Shown here piece after piece: positions 6,642 through 15,206 of a stretch of 30,180 nt of DNA (positions are counted from its first letter, which is position 1; each line of letters starts with the position of its first letter). This stretch comes from Bacteroidales bacterium UBA1219. Lineage in GTDB: Bacteria; Bacteroidota; Bacteroidia; Bacteroidales; P3. The position numbers and the translations under genes were made by a program. The DNA lies in assembly GCA_002309295.1 (NCBI GenBank), contig DBXF01000037.1:1-30180 (forward strand). The letters run 5' to 3'. The notes below the pieces were generated by a model. It was given only the letters and a program-made list of their open reading frames with translations. It had not been told where the DNA came from and searched no databases.

Positions 6642-8042
6642 TCAAAAAGTATATGCTTCGCGGAATGATGGTATTTCTACGTTTTCGAAGCCGTTTTCAT
6701 GCAACGTATTGCGGAAATTTTCCTGAGTTTGTTCCTCACCGTGCACAAGGAATATCTTTTTCAGTTTTTTCTTGTTCTGACAACTGATATAACGAATCAT
6801 CTCCTCGTAGTCGGCATGTGCCGAATAGGCGTCGATGCGGCGCAGGTCGGCGCGAACGGTGTACTGATGACCGAAGATTGACACATGCTCGTCGCCGCGC
6901 ATAATGCGTGCACCCAGAGTTGTGGGGGAACAATAACCCACGCAGAGTATGGTCGTGCGGGGATTTTCTATGTTGTTGGCCAGATGGTGCTTCACTCGTC
7001 CTGCCTCCATCATGCCCGAAGCAGAAATAATTACGCAAGTTTTATTTCTGACATTCAGTGCTTTGGAAGCTTCCACCGACTGTATGTACTGCAGTTTGTC
7101 GAAACCGAAGGGGTCTGGGAATTTCTTCATCTGTTCGATGATTACATCGTTGAAACACTCGGTGTGCAGACGCATGATATTGGTTGCGGAAACGCTCAAA
7201 GGACTGTCCACAAACACATCTATGTCGGGCAGCAAGCCTTTGCCTTTCAACTGATTGAGGGTATAGATAATTTCCTGCGCCCTACCTATTGCGAAGGAAG
7301 GAATTATCAATTTGCCGCGTTTTTTTGTGCAGGTGTCCAAAACCGCTTGCAGAAGGTCCTGCTCAGCGTTGTCGAAACTTTTGTGTTTGCGGTCGCCGTA
7401 GGTCGATTCCATTATCAGATAATCCACTTGGGGGAAAGGCTCCGGATCGCGGAGAATCTGGGTGTTGTAACGGCCTATGTCGCCGGTGAAACAGATACGA
7501 ATCTTCTTGCGTCCCTCTTTCACTTCGAGGAGAATGGCGGAACTGCCGAGAATATGTCCAGTGTCGTAGAATTCCACCGTCACCTCGCCCTCGATGTTGA
7601 ATTTCTTGTGGTACGGCACGCTGATAAAGCACTGCATACATGCCTGCGCGTCGGCGAGGGTGTAGATCGGTTCGACCTCCTCTTTGCCCTGCTCACGCAT
7701 CTTTTTGTTAAAAGTGTGTGTATCAGCCTCTTGTATACGTCCCGCATCGGCAAGGAGTATGGAACACAGGTCGCGGGTGGCCGGCGAACAGAGCACCGTG
7801 CCAGTGAATCCCATCTTATATATATAAGGTATCAGTCCCGAATGGTCGATATGTGCGTGCGAAAGTATCAGATAATCAATCTCCTGCGGGTCGAAACCGA
7901 GGTTGCGGTTCATGCTGTCGGTTTCGAGGCCCTTACCTTGGTACATACCGCAGTCGAGGAGTATTTTAAGTCCGCTTTTGGTGATTATCAGGTGTTTGCT
8001 GCCGGTTACCTCCTTGGCGGCACCCATAAATTTTATCTGCAT
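6642..8042 (-). CDS. Metallo-beta-lactamase fold beta-CASP RNase (YSH1/CPSF-like)
   Basis: The product (466 aa) belongs to the two-domain beta-CASP nucleases related to eukaryotic CPSF73 and is expected to process RNA in the cytoplasm. The N-terminal domain shows metal motif 2 SHAHIDHSG (H62, H64, D66, H67), motif 3 in DTGHILGSS and motif 4 in CFTGDIGRYN. The beta-CASP domain follows with MESTYGDR, IPSFAIGRAQEI, VDSPLS and ISASGMMEAGR. RMRM-type restoration of the lactamase core is seen at DAYSAHADYEEM and FLVHGE, and it ends with a helical tail. The length is normal. It lies 81 bp downstream of lplA on the same strand. Exo- versus endonuclease activity is not decided by sequence. Confidence 0.92.
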   Translation of the reverse strand: MQIKFMGAAKEVTGSKHLIITKSGLKILLDCGMYQGKGLETDSMNRNLGFDPQEIDYLILSHAHIDHSGLIPYIYKMGFTGTVLCSPATRDLCSILLADAGRIQEADTHTFNKKMREQGKEEVEPIYTLADAQACMQCFISVPYHKKFNIEGEVTVEFYDTGHILGSSAILLEVKEGRKKIRICFTGDIGRYNTQILRDPEPFPQVDYLIMESTYGDRKHKSFDNAEQDLLQAVLDTCTKKRGKLIIPSFAIGRAQEIIYTLNQLKGKGLLPDIDVFVDSPLSVSATNIMRLHTECFNDVIIEQMKKFPDPFGFDKLQYIQSVEASKALNVRNKTCVIISASGMMEAGRVKHHLANNIENPRTTILCVGYCSPTTLGARIMRGDEHVSIFGHQYTVRADLRRIDAYSAHADYEEMIRYISCQNKKKLKKIFLVHGEEQTQENFRNTLHENGFENVEIPSFREAYTF

Positions 8043-8123
8043 AGGACGGTTGTGTTTTTGTTTGACGTTGTTTAAAACGTAAGAGTGTCGATTTTATTTT
8101 GTAGAAATGAAAATAAATGGCAT

Positions 8124-9092
8124 TTATCCATATACCAACGCAATTATATCTTTTATTATGGTATCGCCGTCGTTGTCGGAAGCAGGAATTTGCGGCGGTT
8201 GGCTCAGCGACGCCCCTGTGAGCAGCTGCCGAGCCTGCTCTATGGCGGCAAGGTTCAGACAGTCGGTGGCTATCTCCACGCTGGCTATGCGGTTCTGCGA
8301 CTGGTCGATGTCCAAATCCACCTCCACCTCGCCCCACGGGAACGAGCCGCTGCGTTTGGTGCGGAAATTGCGCCAGCGGGCAAAGAGGAAGTCGTCCGAA
8401 GCCATGTCGCGACTCTGTTTCAGAACCGACTCGGTGCATACCGACTCGAAGCTGCGTTCCACCGCACTGCCGCCGTACACTTGGCAGAAGGCCTCTTTCA
8501 GCGGCTGCACAATGTTTTCCGAAGTGATGTCGGCCAGCTCGGAGAGGTTCACCACACGGCTCTGCACCGATGCCACGCCGTGTTTGAGCAGCTTGGAGGG
8601 TTTCACCTTGAGGTAACGCTGCAACGCCACGGTGTCGGTGTTGATAAGCAACGTGCCATGGTGCAGGTTGTTGCTACTACCTTTGGAGAATGCGTTTCCC
8701 GAGAACTTACGGCCTTGGCACAGCAAGTCGTTGCGGCCCGAAATCTCGGCCTCCAGCCCGAAAGCCTCCACAGCTTTCTGAATGACGGCGAACTGCCGAC
8801 GCACGTCGTACAGCTCTTTAGGCACCACAAACGAGAAATTGAGGTTGCCCGTGTCGTGATACACGGCGCCGCCGCCCGTCATACGGCGCATAAGGTGACC
8901 GCCGTCGGCAAGGAGGGTTTCAACGTCGCACTCGGCAAAAGGGTTCTGGTTGAGACCGATGACCACAGTACGGTGGTTTTTCCACAGGTACATAACCACG
9001 GTGTCCGACGGATTCTCCGCCACAAGGTGCTGTTCTACAGCGATATTCAGAAAAGGGTTCGTCTGGTTGCTGACAATGATTTCGAGTTTCAT
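8124..9092 (-). CDS. lplA: Lipoate--protein ligase A
   Basis: The product (322 aa) attaches lipoate to lipoyl domains of 2-oxoacid dehydrogenases or the glycine cleavage H protein. It shows the biotin/lipoate ligase catalytic domain: NPFLNIAVEQHL near the start, LWKNHRTVVIGLNQNPFAE, the lipoate-binding loop RRMTGGGAVYHDTGNLNFSF, GRNDLLCQGRKFSGNAF with the conserved Lys, and HHGTLLINTD. A C-terminal accessory domain follows (from about residue 250, W-R-NF..KRSGSFPWGEVEVDLDI). The frame is open 19 codons upstream of ATG 9092, but the family N-terminus is MKLEIIVSNQ, so the shorter start is used. The C-terminal 30 residues (QPPQIPASDNDGDTI) look less conserved. Confidence 0.92.
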   Translation of the reverse strand: MKLEIIVSNQTNPFLNIAVEQHLVAENPSDTVVMYLWKNHRTVVIGLNQNPFAECDVETLLADGGHLMRRMTGGGAVYHDTGNLNFSFVVPKELYDVRRQFAVIQKAVEAFGLEAEISGRNDLLCQGRKFSGNAFSKGSSNNLHHGTLLINTDTVALQRYLKVKPSKLLKHGVASVQSRVVNLSELADITSENIVQPLKEAFCQVYGGSAVERSFESVCTESVLKQSRDMASDDFLFARWRNFRTKRSGSFPWGEVEVDLDIDQSQNRIASVEIATDCLNLAAIEQARQLLTGASLSQPPQIPASDNDGDTIIKDIIALVYG

Positions 9093-9128
9093 AAATTGGG
9101 GGTTCTGTTTATGGTATAACGCCGAAAA

Positions 9129-9156
9129 CGAGGAAAAAGTATGTGACATATCCTCG
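9129..9156 (-). terminator. Candidate stem-loop between btuG-like gene and lplA
   Basis: CGAGGA (9129-9134) and TCCTCG (9151-9156) form a 6-bp stem with an internal TATGTGACATA palindrome. On the minus strand it is followed by TTTT. It lies about 70 bp after the btuG-like stop and 37 bp before the lplA ATG. It may be a weak terminator or part of the lplA leader. Confidence 0.35.
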
Positions 9157-9224
9157 AAAAAATGTTGATTTGGGGTTTGAATAAAAAATTTTTAGCTGTC
9201 TTTTTTTTGTTATTTCCATATTAT

Positions 9225-10310
9225 TCACCACATCACAACCTTGGAGGGTCCCATGCCGCAACCGCATTTGTAGAGCTTGGCTCCGGTGGCTGAGAAGCAG
9301 TAGAAATCGCCGCTGCTGATAAAGTTCTGCGAATCAGTAAGGTAGATATTGCCGTTGTCCTTGTTCACGGCTATGCCGTAGGGACACACAATGCCATCGC
9401 TGCCGTTGAGGGTGAAGCTCTCTTTGGCCAAGGTGCCGAGATTAACGCGGTAAAACACCGCCGTATTGGCCGACCAGTCGAAATCGTAGCAATAGGCGTA
9501 GTTGCCGGCAACGGTAAGATTAGTGCAGGTGAACGGCAGACGGGTTACCCTTTCCACGTCAAGGTCGATAACGGCCAGCGAAGAAGGTACGGAGCCGTAG
9601 TTGCCGTTACAGACGACCATCAGACGATTGTCGTCAATCTTCACCATCTTTGTGGGATTCATCCCGACGTTTATCTTACGCACTTCGGTGAAAGTGGCCA
9701 AATCCACCACCGAAACAGTGCTGTCGTAGTTGGGGTTGTCCAAACCGCCGGAATTGACGGTGTAAAGGGTGTCACCGACCACAGCAAGCATCTCGGGGTC
9801 GCGGCCCACATTGCAAGTGGCTACCACAGCGAGTGTGGCGGTATCAATCTTCACCACCTCGTCGCTGTAGCATGTTATATAAACATAACCCTTGTGTCCC
9901 ACAAGGTAGCGTGGCTGTTTGCCTGCCAGCTGTATCTGCCGCACGGAACGGGCGTTATCGGGGTCCAACACCTCCACAATGTTTGAGTTGTTCACCACAA
10001 TGTACATCTTGCTGCCATAAATCTGTATGTCGTTGGCCACATCACCGAGACCACGGCCGTTGTTGTTGGCAAAAACATCGCTTTGATACTCGCCTGTGGC
10101 AACGGCTATACGGTCGAGCGAGGCGTTGTTGCCACCCCACACGCCTTCATTCAAAATATAGATATAACGGGCATCGGTGCCTTCTTCGGCCGCCACTATG
10201 TCCTTGGCGAGCGAGTTCTGTTCGGTGCTTTCGTTGTTGTCCTTTTTGCACGACACCGCCACTGCACACATCAGAGCGGCGAAGCCGATAAGCAAAGCTA
10301 TTTTTCTCAT
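9225..10310 (-). CDS. btuG: BtuG-like surface lipoprotein, YncE/DUF5074-type beta-propeller
   Basis: The product (361 aa) starts with a lipoprotein signal ending LMCAVAVSC, with Cys21 as the lipidation site and KKDNNE next. The mature part is a seven-bladed beta-propeller of the YncE/DUF5074 type. Blade repeats are visible as DRIAVATGEYQSDVF, KIDTATLAVVATCNVGRDP, VVDLATFTEVRKINVGMNP and AVIDLDVERVTRLPF. The final blade has NGNIYLTDSQNF. In Bacteroides, BtuG is a lipoprotein that captures cobalamin with very high affinity and caps BtuB. The identification here comes from this fold together with its place 12 bp after a TonB receptor gene in a B12-riboswitch unit. Substrate is inferred, not shown by the protein sequence. 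Confidence 0.82.
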   Translation of the reverse strand: MRKIALLIGFAALMCAVAVSCKKDNNESTEQNSLAKDIVAAEEGTDARYIYILNEGVWGGNNASLDRIAVATGEYQSDVFANNNGRGLGDVANDIQIYGSKMYIVVNNSNIVEVLDPDNARSVRQIQLAGKQPRYLVGHKGYVYITCYSDEVVKIDTATLAVVATCNVGRDPEMLAVVGDTLYTVNSGGLDNPNYDSTVSVVDLATFTEVRKINVGMNPTKMVKIDDNRLMVVCNGNYGSVPSSLAVIDLDVERVTRLPFTCTNLTVAGNYAYCYDFDWSANTAVFYRVNLGTLAKESFTLNGSDGIVCPYGIAVNKDNGNIYLTDSQNFISSGDFYCFSATGAKLYKCGCGMGPSKVVMW

Positions 10311-10322
10311 TGTCAGTATGTT

Positions 10323-12344
10323 TTAAAATTCGTATATCATTTTTATCTTGTAATTGCGTCCCATCATCGGATAATTGCTAACCACCTCATACTGAACGTC
10401 GAAGATGTTAAGAACCTGTGCCTGTAGTTTCAACGTTCCGTAGCGGAGAGGTATCTTCTTGGCCAGCGTAACACTCTGGTCCACATAGCCTTCCAAAAGA
10501 TAATCCGGCTTGTTTTCGGCCAACTGATAGCGGTCGCCGACATAAATCAGGTTGTAACCGAAATCCACGATGGGGTTGGTGAAATATGCCGCCGCCGAAA
10601 GGGAGTGCTCTGGGGTGTAGGGTATCTGGTTGCGGTAAGTCTTTGAGTTTTCGTCGGTTAAATCCAACGCCCGCTGAAAAGTGTAGGTGGCGTCGAGCGA
10701 GAGGCCTATTTTTTCGGCAAAAGCCAGTTCTGCAGCCATTTTTGCATCCACACCAGTGATGGACACCAGCCCGATGTTCATCATCGACCACATGTAAAGA
10801 CTCTGACGCGGAAAAGCCACAATCTTGTCGCTTACACGGTTGTAGTAGCCGTCCACGAGCAGCGTCACGTTGCGGAAAGTCTTTTCGGGAAAGCGTTGTT
10901 CGAAAGTAATGCCCAAATTGTTCTGCAACGCACGTTCGGGACGCAGGTCGCGCGACATATAGGCGTAGTAGCACTCGTTGAAATTGGGCAGACGGTAGTT
11001 CTGCTTGATAAAATATCTCAACCGCAACCCACTGTTATTGAACGGCTTGTACAAAATTCCAACGTATGGTGTGAAATGGCGGTACTCTTTGGCAAATTCG
11101 CCCAGAATATTTTCGCTATGTAGAGAATAAAGTGCTGTGGCTGTGATATTTACCTTGTTCAGATAAGCCTTGGCGGAGATAGCGTTGAGCCACGAATGAC
11201 GTCCCACCTCGGCGCAGCTTTCCACGTTGGAATTCAGACTATTGTAGAAATAATCGGTTGAGTACGAGAATCTTAACACATCGCCCAAGCGGTACATGGC
11301 TGCACCGGTGAGGTAATACTCTTTCTGGTGGTAGTCGTTGTGCAGAACGCCCGTGGAGCCTTGATAGGCGGAGTCGTCGTAGATGTTCTGCACGGCATAG
11401 AATTTGCCGTCGAAACGCAGGTCCCAACGCGAGGAGAGGCGGTTGGTGTAGTGCAGCTGCACAAAACCCGACTGGTCGGCGGAGCTCTCGCTGCCGGGCG
11501 TTTCGCGGTAATAGATAACCGGTCCGGGCAGCTGCTGGAAAGCGTTGTAATAGTGCATCTTGGCAGTCAGTTTCTGCGTGGCGGTGATGTCGTAAAACAG
11601 GTTGGCTTCCATGTTGGCCATCTGCACAGCCGAGTGCGTGCGACGGTGTCGCGAGCTGCTGTCGGTCTTGCTTTGGGTGTAGTAGATGGTAAACGGATAG
11701 TCGCCATTGCTCTGCACGTAAGTGCCTTGCAGCGACAGCGTCAGTCGGTCGCTGAATTTCTGGTCATAGCGCAGACTGGGGTGCATCAGTCCGAAGGAAC
11801 CCGCCTCGAAACCGAGTTTCAGATTGGCGTTTTTGTCGTCGAATACTGGCTTGGCGGTCTGCATATTCAAAACATTGCCCGAGGCGAGCACCCGTGCGGG
11901 TTGCAGCATGTCGTCGGGCTGACCGTTGGCAAAACTCAGGTTGTCGAGCTCCGACACAATGAAACGTCCCAAGTCTGGCTGTCCGTTCTGGCAGTCGCCC
12001 ACGGCAATGCCGTCGATGGCAAGGGTGCTGAACTGGCTGCCCAAGCCGCGCGCCGAGACGGTCTTGATGCCCCCTACCCCGCCATAGTCCTTAAGCACCA
12101 CGCCGGCCATCTGTTTCACAGCGTCGGACAGCTGCAAGGCGTTGATACGTTCCAACTTAACTCGTGTCATTATCTGCACGGGGGCCGTTGCCGAGGCCTC
12201 TTTGGGCGTGGCCTTGGCGGTGACGGTGACGTTCTGCAAATTGCGCCTACGCACAGTGTCCTGCGCGTAAACACTGCTGTAGAAGGCCATTACTGCCAAC
12301 ACAAACGATAATATGTATCTCTTTCCGTGCAACGTCATTTGCAT
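10323..12344 (-). CDS. btuB: TonB-dependent outer-membrane receptor, probable cobalamin transporter (BtuB-like)
   Basis: The product (673 aa from ATG 12344; ATG 12338 is also possible, and the frame opens earlier only with TTG) has a signal peptide (ILSFVLAVMAFYSSVYA) and an N-terminal TonB box/plug region (NVTVTAKATPK, QLSDAVKQMAGVVLKDYGG, ISARGLGSQFSTLAIDG-like core). A 22-strand barrel follows, ending in MIYEF with the terminal Phe that the BAM complex recognises. Barrel loops include KQNYRLPNFNECYYAYMSRDL, typical of siderophore/vitamin receptors. Cobalamin as substrate is inferred from the riboswitch directly upstream and the btuG-like gene directly downstream. It would import the vitamin across the outer membrane using TonB energy. 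Confidence 0.88.
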   Translation of the reverse strand: MQMTLHGKRYILSFVLAVMAFYSSVYAQDTVRRRNLQNVTVTAKATPKEASATAPVQIMTRVKLERINALQLSDAVKQMAGVVLKDYGGVGGIKTVSARGLGSQFSTLAIDGIAVGDCQNGQPDLGRFIVSELDNLSFANGQPDDMLQPARVLASGNVLNMQTAKPVFDDKNANLKLGFEAGSFGLMHPSLRYDQKFSDRLTLSLQGTYVQSNGDYPFTIYYTQSKTDSSSRHRRTHSAVQMANMEANLFYDITATQKLTAKMHYYNAFQQLPGPVIYYRETPGSESSADQSGFVQLHYTNRLSSRWDLRFDGKFYAVQNIYDDSAYQGSTGVLHNDYHQKEYYLTGAAMYRLGDVLRFSYSTDYFYNSLNSNVESCAEVGRHSWLNAISAKAYLNKVNITATALYSLHSENILGEFAKEYRHFTPYVGILYKPFNNSGLRLRYFIKQNYRLPNFNECYYAYMSRDLRPERALQNNLGITFEQRFPEKTFRNVTLLVDGYYNRVSDKIVAFPRQSLYMWSMMNIGLVSITGVDAKMAAELAFAEKIGLSLDATYTFQRALDLTDENSKTYRNQIPYTPEHSLSAAAYFTNPIVDFGYNLIYVGDRYQLAENKPDYLLEGYVDQSVTLAKKIPLRYGTLKLQAQVLNIFDVQYEVVSNYPMMGRNYKIKMIYEF

Positions 12345-12372
12345 CTTTTTTTCAAACAAAATGGCAGTGAGG

Positions 12373-12400
12373 CAACGCTTTTTTCAGCGCCGGGGCGTTG
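12373..12400 (-). promoter_or_regulatory. Possible expression-platform hairpin of the B12 riboswitch
   Basis: In the 90-nt segment between riboswitch and btuB, CAACGC (12395-12400 on the minus strand) can pair with GCGTTG (12373-12378). The same CAACG could instead pair with CGTTG around 12332-12336, beside the start codon. A direct repeat GAAAAGGCTTTC occurs twice just before it. No T-tract follows the hairpin, so control by hiding the start region is more plausible than by termination. Confidence 0.35.
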
Positions 12401-12430
12401 AAAGCCTTTTCCTCGAAAGCCTTTTCAAAA

Positions 12431-12602
12431 CTTCGGACTTGGCAGGTCTTCTGACTTACCCCGTCGTTCCTCGCCTTCCCATCATATTAAATGACAGTGG
12501 CTTACATAAAAACGACACTGCAGGGCTTACAGCAGCGGGACTGTCCGGGACTTGCACCCGATTCCCTTTTAATCAGCACATTGCAACGACATGCGCCGAA
12601 CC
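12431..12602 (-). ncRNA. Cobalamin (AdoCbl) riboswitch
   Basis: Read on the minus strand, the full conserved core is present: GGGTGCAAGTCCCGGACAG, then CCCGCTGCTGTAA, the B12-box region GTAAGCCACTG, GGGAAGGCG, and the closing GTAAGTCAGAAGACCTGCC. Paired ends TTCGG (near 12596-12600) and CCGAA (12432-12436) form the basal P1 stem. It lies 87 nt upstream of the btuB-like ATG and should lower expression of the receptor-lipoprotein pair when cobalamin is abundant. Confidence 0.95.
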
Positions 12603-12613
12603 AAATCCATGTG

Positions 12614-12621
12614 CAAAGATA
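12614..12621 (-). promoter_or_regulatory. -7 promoter element of the btuB/btuG unit
   Basis: TATCTTTG on the minus strand matches TAnnTTTG exactly and would start transcription near 12607-12609, just before the riboswitch begins. A clear TTG at -33 is lacking. Confidence 0.55.
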
Positions 12622-12737
12622 CGATTTTTTTTGTAAAAAGTGAACTATGATCCGTGAACTGTGAAAAAGATTGTTTTTTAGTCGTCAGAGGTCAACTGTC
12701 GAAGGACTGTTATTTACTAAAGAAGTTCAAATTGCGA
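12622..12737. other. Low-complexity spacer
   Basis: Between the two divergent promoters the sequence is AT-rich, with an imperfect repeat of GTGAACTRTG (about 12641-12662). I see no gene or defined site in it. Confidence 0.4.
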
Positions 12738-12835
12738 TAAAAAAATTTGGTGGGATTTGAAGATTTTGCATAAAAAAATTTGGTGGGATTTGAAGATTTT
12801 GCTTGAAAAAATTTGGTGGGATTTGAAGATTTTGC
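12738..12835 (+). repeat. Three tandem 33-bp A-tract repeats upstream of a promoter
   Basis: Units at 12738-12770 (33 bp), 12771-12802 (32 bp, one T fewer) and 12803-12835 (33 bp) are nearly identical. Each has an A-run of six or seven, then TTGGTGGGATTTGAAG and ATTTTGC. The A-tracts recur every three helical turns. The third unit supplies the -33 TTG of the following promoter. Confidence 0.9.
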
Positions 12836-12843
12836 TATCTTTG
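12813..12843 (+). promoter_or_regulatory. Promoter of the 78-aa membrane protein gene
   Basis: TTG (12813-12815) and TATCTTTG (12836-12843) are separated by 20 bp, the ideal Bacteroidota arrangement. Transcription would start near 12848-12850, about 40 nt before the ATG at 12888. The -33 element lies within the last copy of a tandem repeat. Confidence 0.7.
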
Positions 12844-12887
12844 CAAAGAGAAACAAATGATTATCAATCATGTAACGGGCTCAAAAT

Positions 12888-13124
12888 ATGATACTTTCAA
12901 AAGCAGGAAAAACGACACTGATTATCTCTATAATTAGTGTTTTTATCATAATTACAGTTTTTGATATTCTAATATGGGTTAACGCATTTACTGATGCAAA
13001 ATATTATTTTGGCGATGACGAGAGATACTACCTGCGTATCGGCTCCCTTTCAACAGCCATGTTTATTAATCTGGGCATTGCCATAATAGCCGCCGTCTTG
13101 CTTTTTACCAAAAAAGACAAATAA
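12888..13124 (+). CDS. Small two-helix membrane protein (hypothetical)
   Basis: The 78-residue product is not recognised. It has two strongly hydrophobic segments, about 9-32 (TLIISIISVFIIITVFDILI) and about 54-73 (STAMFINLGIAIIAAVLLF). A polar, acidic, Tyr-rich loop lies between them (NAFTDAKYYFGDDERYYLRIG), and the tail is positively charged (TKKDK). Charge distribution suggests both ends face the cytoplasm and the loop faces the periplasm. A good promoter lies upstream and a bidirectional hairpin downstream, so it appears to be a single-gene unit. The well-formed signals support expression; no function is proposed. Confidence 0.65.
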   Translation: MILSKAGKTTLIISIISVFIIITVFDILIWVNAFTDAKYYFGDDERYYLRIGSLSTAMFINLGIAIIAAVLLFTKKDK

Positions 13125-13150
13125 TTATTTCTTCCTTCGAACAACAAAAA

Positions 13151-13173
13151 AGCCAAGACGCAATGTCTTGACT
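13151..13173. terminator. Bidirectional terminator hairpin
   Basis: AGCCAAGAC and GTCTTGACT form a stem with one mismatch around loop GCAAT. It is flanked by TTTTGCTTT on the plus strand and by TTTTTTGTTG on the minus strand. It lies between the converging 78-aa membrane protein gene and the beta-helix gene and can end both transcripts. Confidence 0.65.
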
Positions 13174-13196
13174 TTTGCTTTAAGTTTCCTAAATCT

Positions 13197-15203
13197 TTAC
13201 CGTTTTATAAACTTACGGGAAGTGGTATTAGCTTCAGTTTCAAGTTTTAATGTATAACTTCCGTCAGGCAGCTTGGAAACATCAATTTTATTCTCTTTGC
13301 CGGACCGCATCACCACTTTTCCGGCCGCATCCAACACGGTGGAACTAACAACCTCGCAACCAGTAATATACAACACTCCGTGTGCAGGATTGGGGAACAC
13401 TCGTATTTCGGGCGTTTCCGCCTCGTCAACGCCAGCCGCGCCTCGAGTGTTGCGACAACGCGAAAACTCGGAGGTATTGCCCATTGCGTCAATGGCAATG
13501 GCGGTAATATAGTCGTCGGAAGAAAGACCGGACAGCGTGACGTTCCAATCCCCGTTGGATGAGGGCGTTACCGAAGCAAGGTAGTCTCGGCCCTCGCCGT
13601 GTCCCGTGGGGTCGGTGGCGGCACGGTAGAGCTGCACTTCGCATCGTTCCGGCTGTCGAGTATCCAAAGTGCCTTCCACCACAACTCCTCCCCCGCTCTG
13701 CACAATGCCGCTTATCACGGGGAAGTTGAGTTTTCCGTTGGCACCGTCGTCGCTGTCGCCGGCGTCGTTGGCATTTACACCGGGCGAGAAAAGGTCGATA
13801 GCCAAACCGCCGTTGTTGTAGAAACTGTTGCAGCTGATAAGGTTACGTTTGCAGTTGTCGTTGGTGATGTAAACGCCACAGCCTCCGTTGTTTGCAATAA
13901 CATTACCTTCTGCACTACTTCCGCCGATGACGGTCTGCTTGGGACCTTGCGAAATGCGTATGCCATCCATGCCGTTGGGCAATGGAGTGTTGGAAGCACT
14001 AACACCTATCTTATTACGTACCAACACATTGCTATCCGAGCCAGTAATATTTATTCCCACCCCCACTTGGGTGTTGCCCGAAATCACATTGCCGTCGATG
14101 ATGTTTTTGTACGAAATGCCGTCGATAATTATTCCTGCCGTGTTGGCGACAGCCGAATTGCCGTTGCAGTCGGTACCTATATAATTGTTTATCAAACGGT
14201 TGTCGTGAGTGCCGTTGTTGTAGAAAAACACTCCGTAGCCCACGTTGCCGGAAATGATGTTGCGTTCGGCTGCTGAGTTGCCTCCCACCCTGTTTCCGAA
14301 CGAGCCGTCGTCGAACAGCACTCCGTAGGTGTTACCCAACGGCTGAGTGCCGCTGATGTCGGTGCCTATATAATTGCCTATCACCACATTACCCGTTGCG
14401 CCAACGCCAAACAGAGGCAAGCCGTAGTCGGTGTTGCCGGAAATGATGTTGCGCTCGGCGACTGTTGTACCGCCAATAACGCAGTATCGCACAACGCCTT
14501 CCATGCTCATGCCGTCGTAGTTGGGCAGGGCGCGAGTGCCGGTGCGGTCGGTGCCGATGAGGTTGCCGCTTACGGTACACGAATCCACGTCGAGCAGACG
14601 TATGCCGATGTGTCGGTTGCCGGAAATGATATTGCGGTCAGTGGCGGAGTTGCCTCCAATCAAAGCTTTGTGCGAACCAGCTATAAATTCCAGCCCTATG
14701 TCGTTACTCACTGTGTCCGAGGCGTTTTCGTTTACACCTATGTAGCAACCCGTTACTTTGCAGTTGGGCGAGTTGTAGAATTGTATCCCTTTGGTGAATC
14801 CTCTGATGTTCAGTCCCTTAACCACTGCCCTTGCGGCATTGAAAACACGCAGTCCGTAGTCGAGTGTGTAACCGCCGTCTATCACAATTTCGGGGCCGTT
14901 GGCGTTGGTATTGCCAACATTAGCAGACTGCGTTGTGCCATCGATAGTTACATTGTTTTGCATCACCATCGGGAAAACGGTGGCGGGACTTATCACCCAC
15001 ACGCCCTTGGTGGCGTCGTAGCCAGCATCGGTGGTGGGGATGTTGAAACTAATGGTGTGCGGACCGGCGGTTGTCATGCACATCTGCAAGGCGTAGCGCA
15101 GACTTCCCGCACCAGAGTTGGCCGTAGTGGTAACAACGTAGTTGGTGGCCTTCAGCTCACACAACGATATGATTGTCAGAAGTATAAACAAAAACTTTTT
15201 CAT
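13197..15203 (-). CDS. Right-handed beta-helix surface protein with T9SS sorting domain (copy 2)
   Basis: The product (668 aa) has a signal peptide (MKKFLFILLTIISLCELKA) and then a VVTTTANSGAGSLRYAL segment found at the start of many secreted beta-helix proteins. Residues about 100-470 form repeated parallel beta-helix coils of the kind RNIISGN...G...N..IGTD..GT, for example in TDRNIISGNRHIG, AERNIISGNTDYG and AERNIISGNVGYG. A short beta-sandwich-like region (about 490-590) leads to a C-terminal T9SS type A sorting domain (about 595-668) with VFPNPAHGVLYITG and ending KFIKR. It should be exported by Sec and T9SS and anchored at the cell surface or released. The ATG is 3 bp after the upstream paralogue's stop. 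Ligand or enzyme activity is unknown; a polysaccharide-binding or adhesin role is possible. Confidence 0.9.
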   Translation of the reverse strand: MKKFLFILLTIISLCELKATNYVVTTTANSGAGSLRYALQMCMTTAGPHTISFNIPTTDAGYDATKGVWVISPATVFPMVMQNNVTIDGTTQSANVGNTNANGPEIVIDGGYTLDYGLRVFNAARAVVKGLNIRGFTKGIQFYNSPNCKVTGCYIGVNENASDTVSNDIGLEFIAGSHKALIGGNSATDRNIISGNRHIGIRLLDVDSCTVSGNLIGTDRTGTRALPNYDGMSMEGVVRYCVIGGTTVAERNIISGNTDYGLPLFGVGATGNVVIGNYIGTDISGTQPLGNTYGVLFDDGSFGNRVGGNSAAERNIISGNVGYGVFFYNNGTHDNRLINNYIGTDCNGNSAVANTAGIIIDGISYKNIIDGNVISGNTQVGVGINITGSDSNVLVRNKIGVSASNTPLPNGMDGIRISQGPKQTVIGGSSAEGNVIANNGGCGVYITNDNCKRNLISCNSFYNNGGLAIDLFSPGVNANDAGDSDDGANGKLNFPVISGIVQSGGGVVVEGTLDTRQPERCEVQLYRAATDPTGHGEGRDYLASVTPSSNGDWNVTLSGLSSDDYITAIAIDAMGNTSEFSRCRNTRGAAGVDEAETPEIRVFPNPAHGVLYITGCEVVSSTVLDAAGKVVMRSGKENKIDVSKLPDGSYTLKLETEANTTSRKFIKR

Positions 15204-15206
15204 CTT

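Noticed and set aside
12313..12636. 107-codon plus-strand frame over the riboswitch
   Set aside because: It covers the conserved cobalamin riboswitch in antisense and has no protein-like features.
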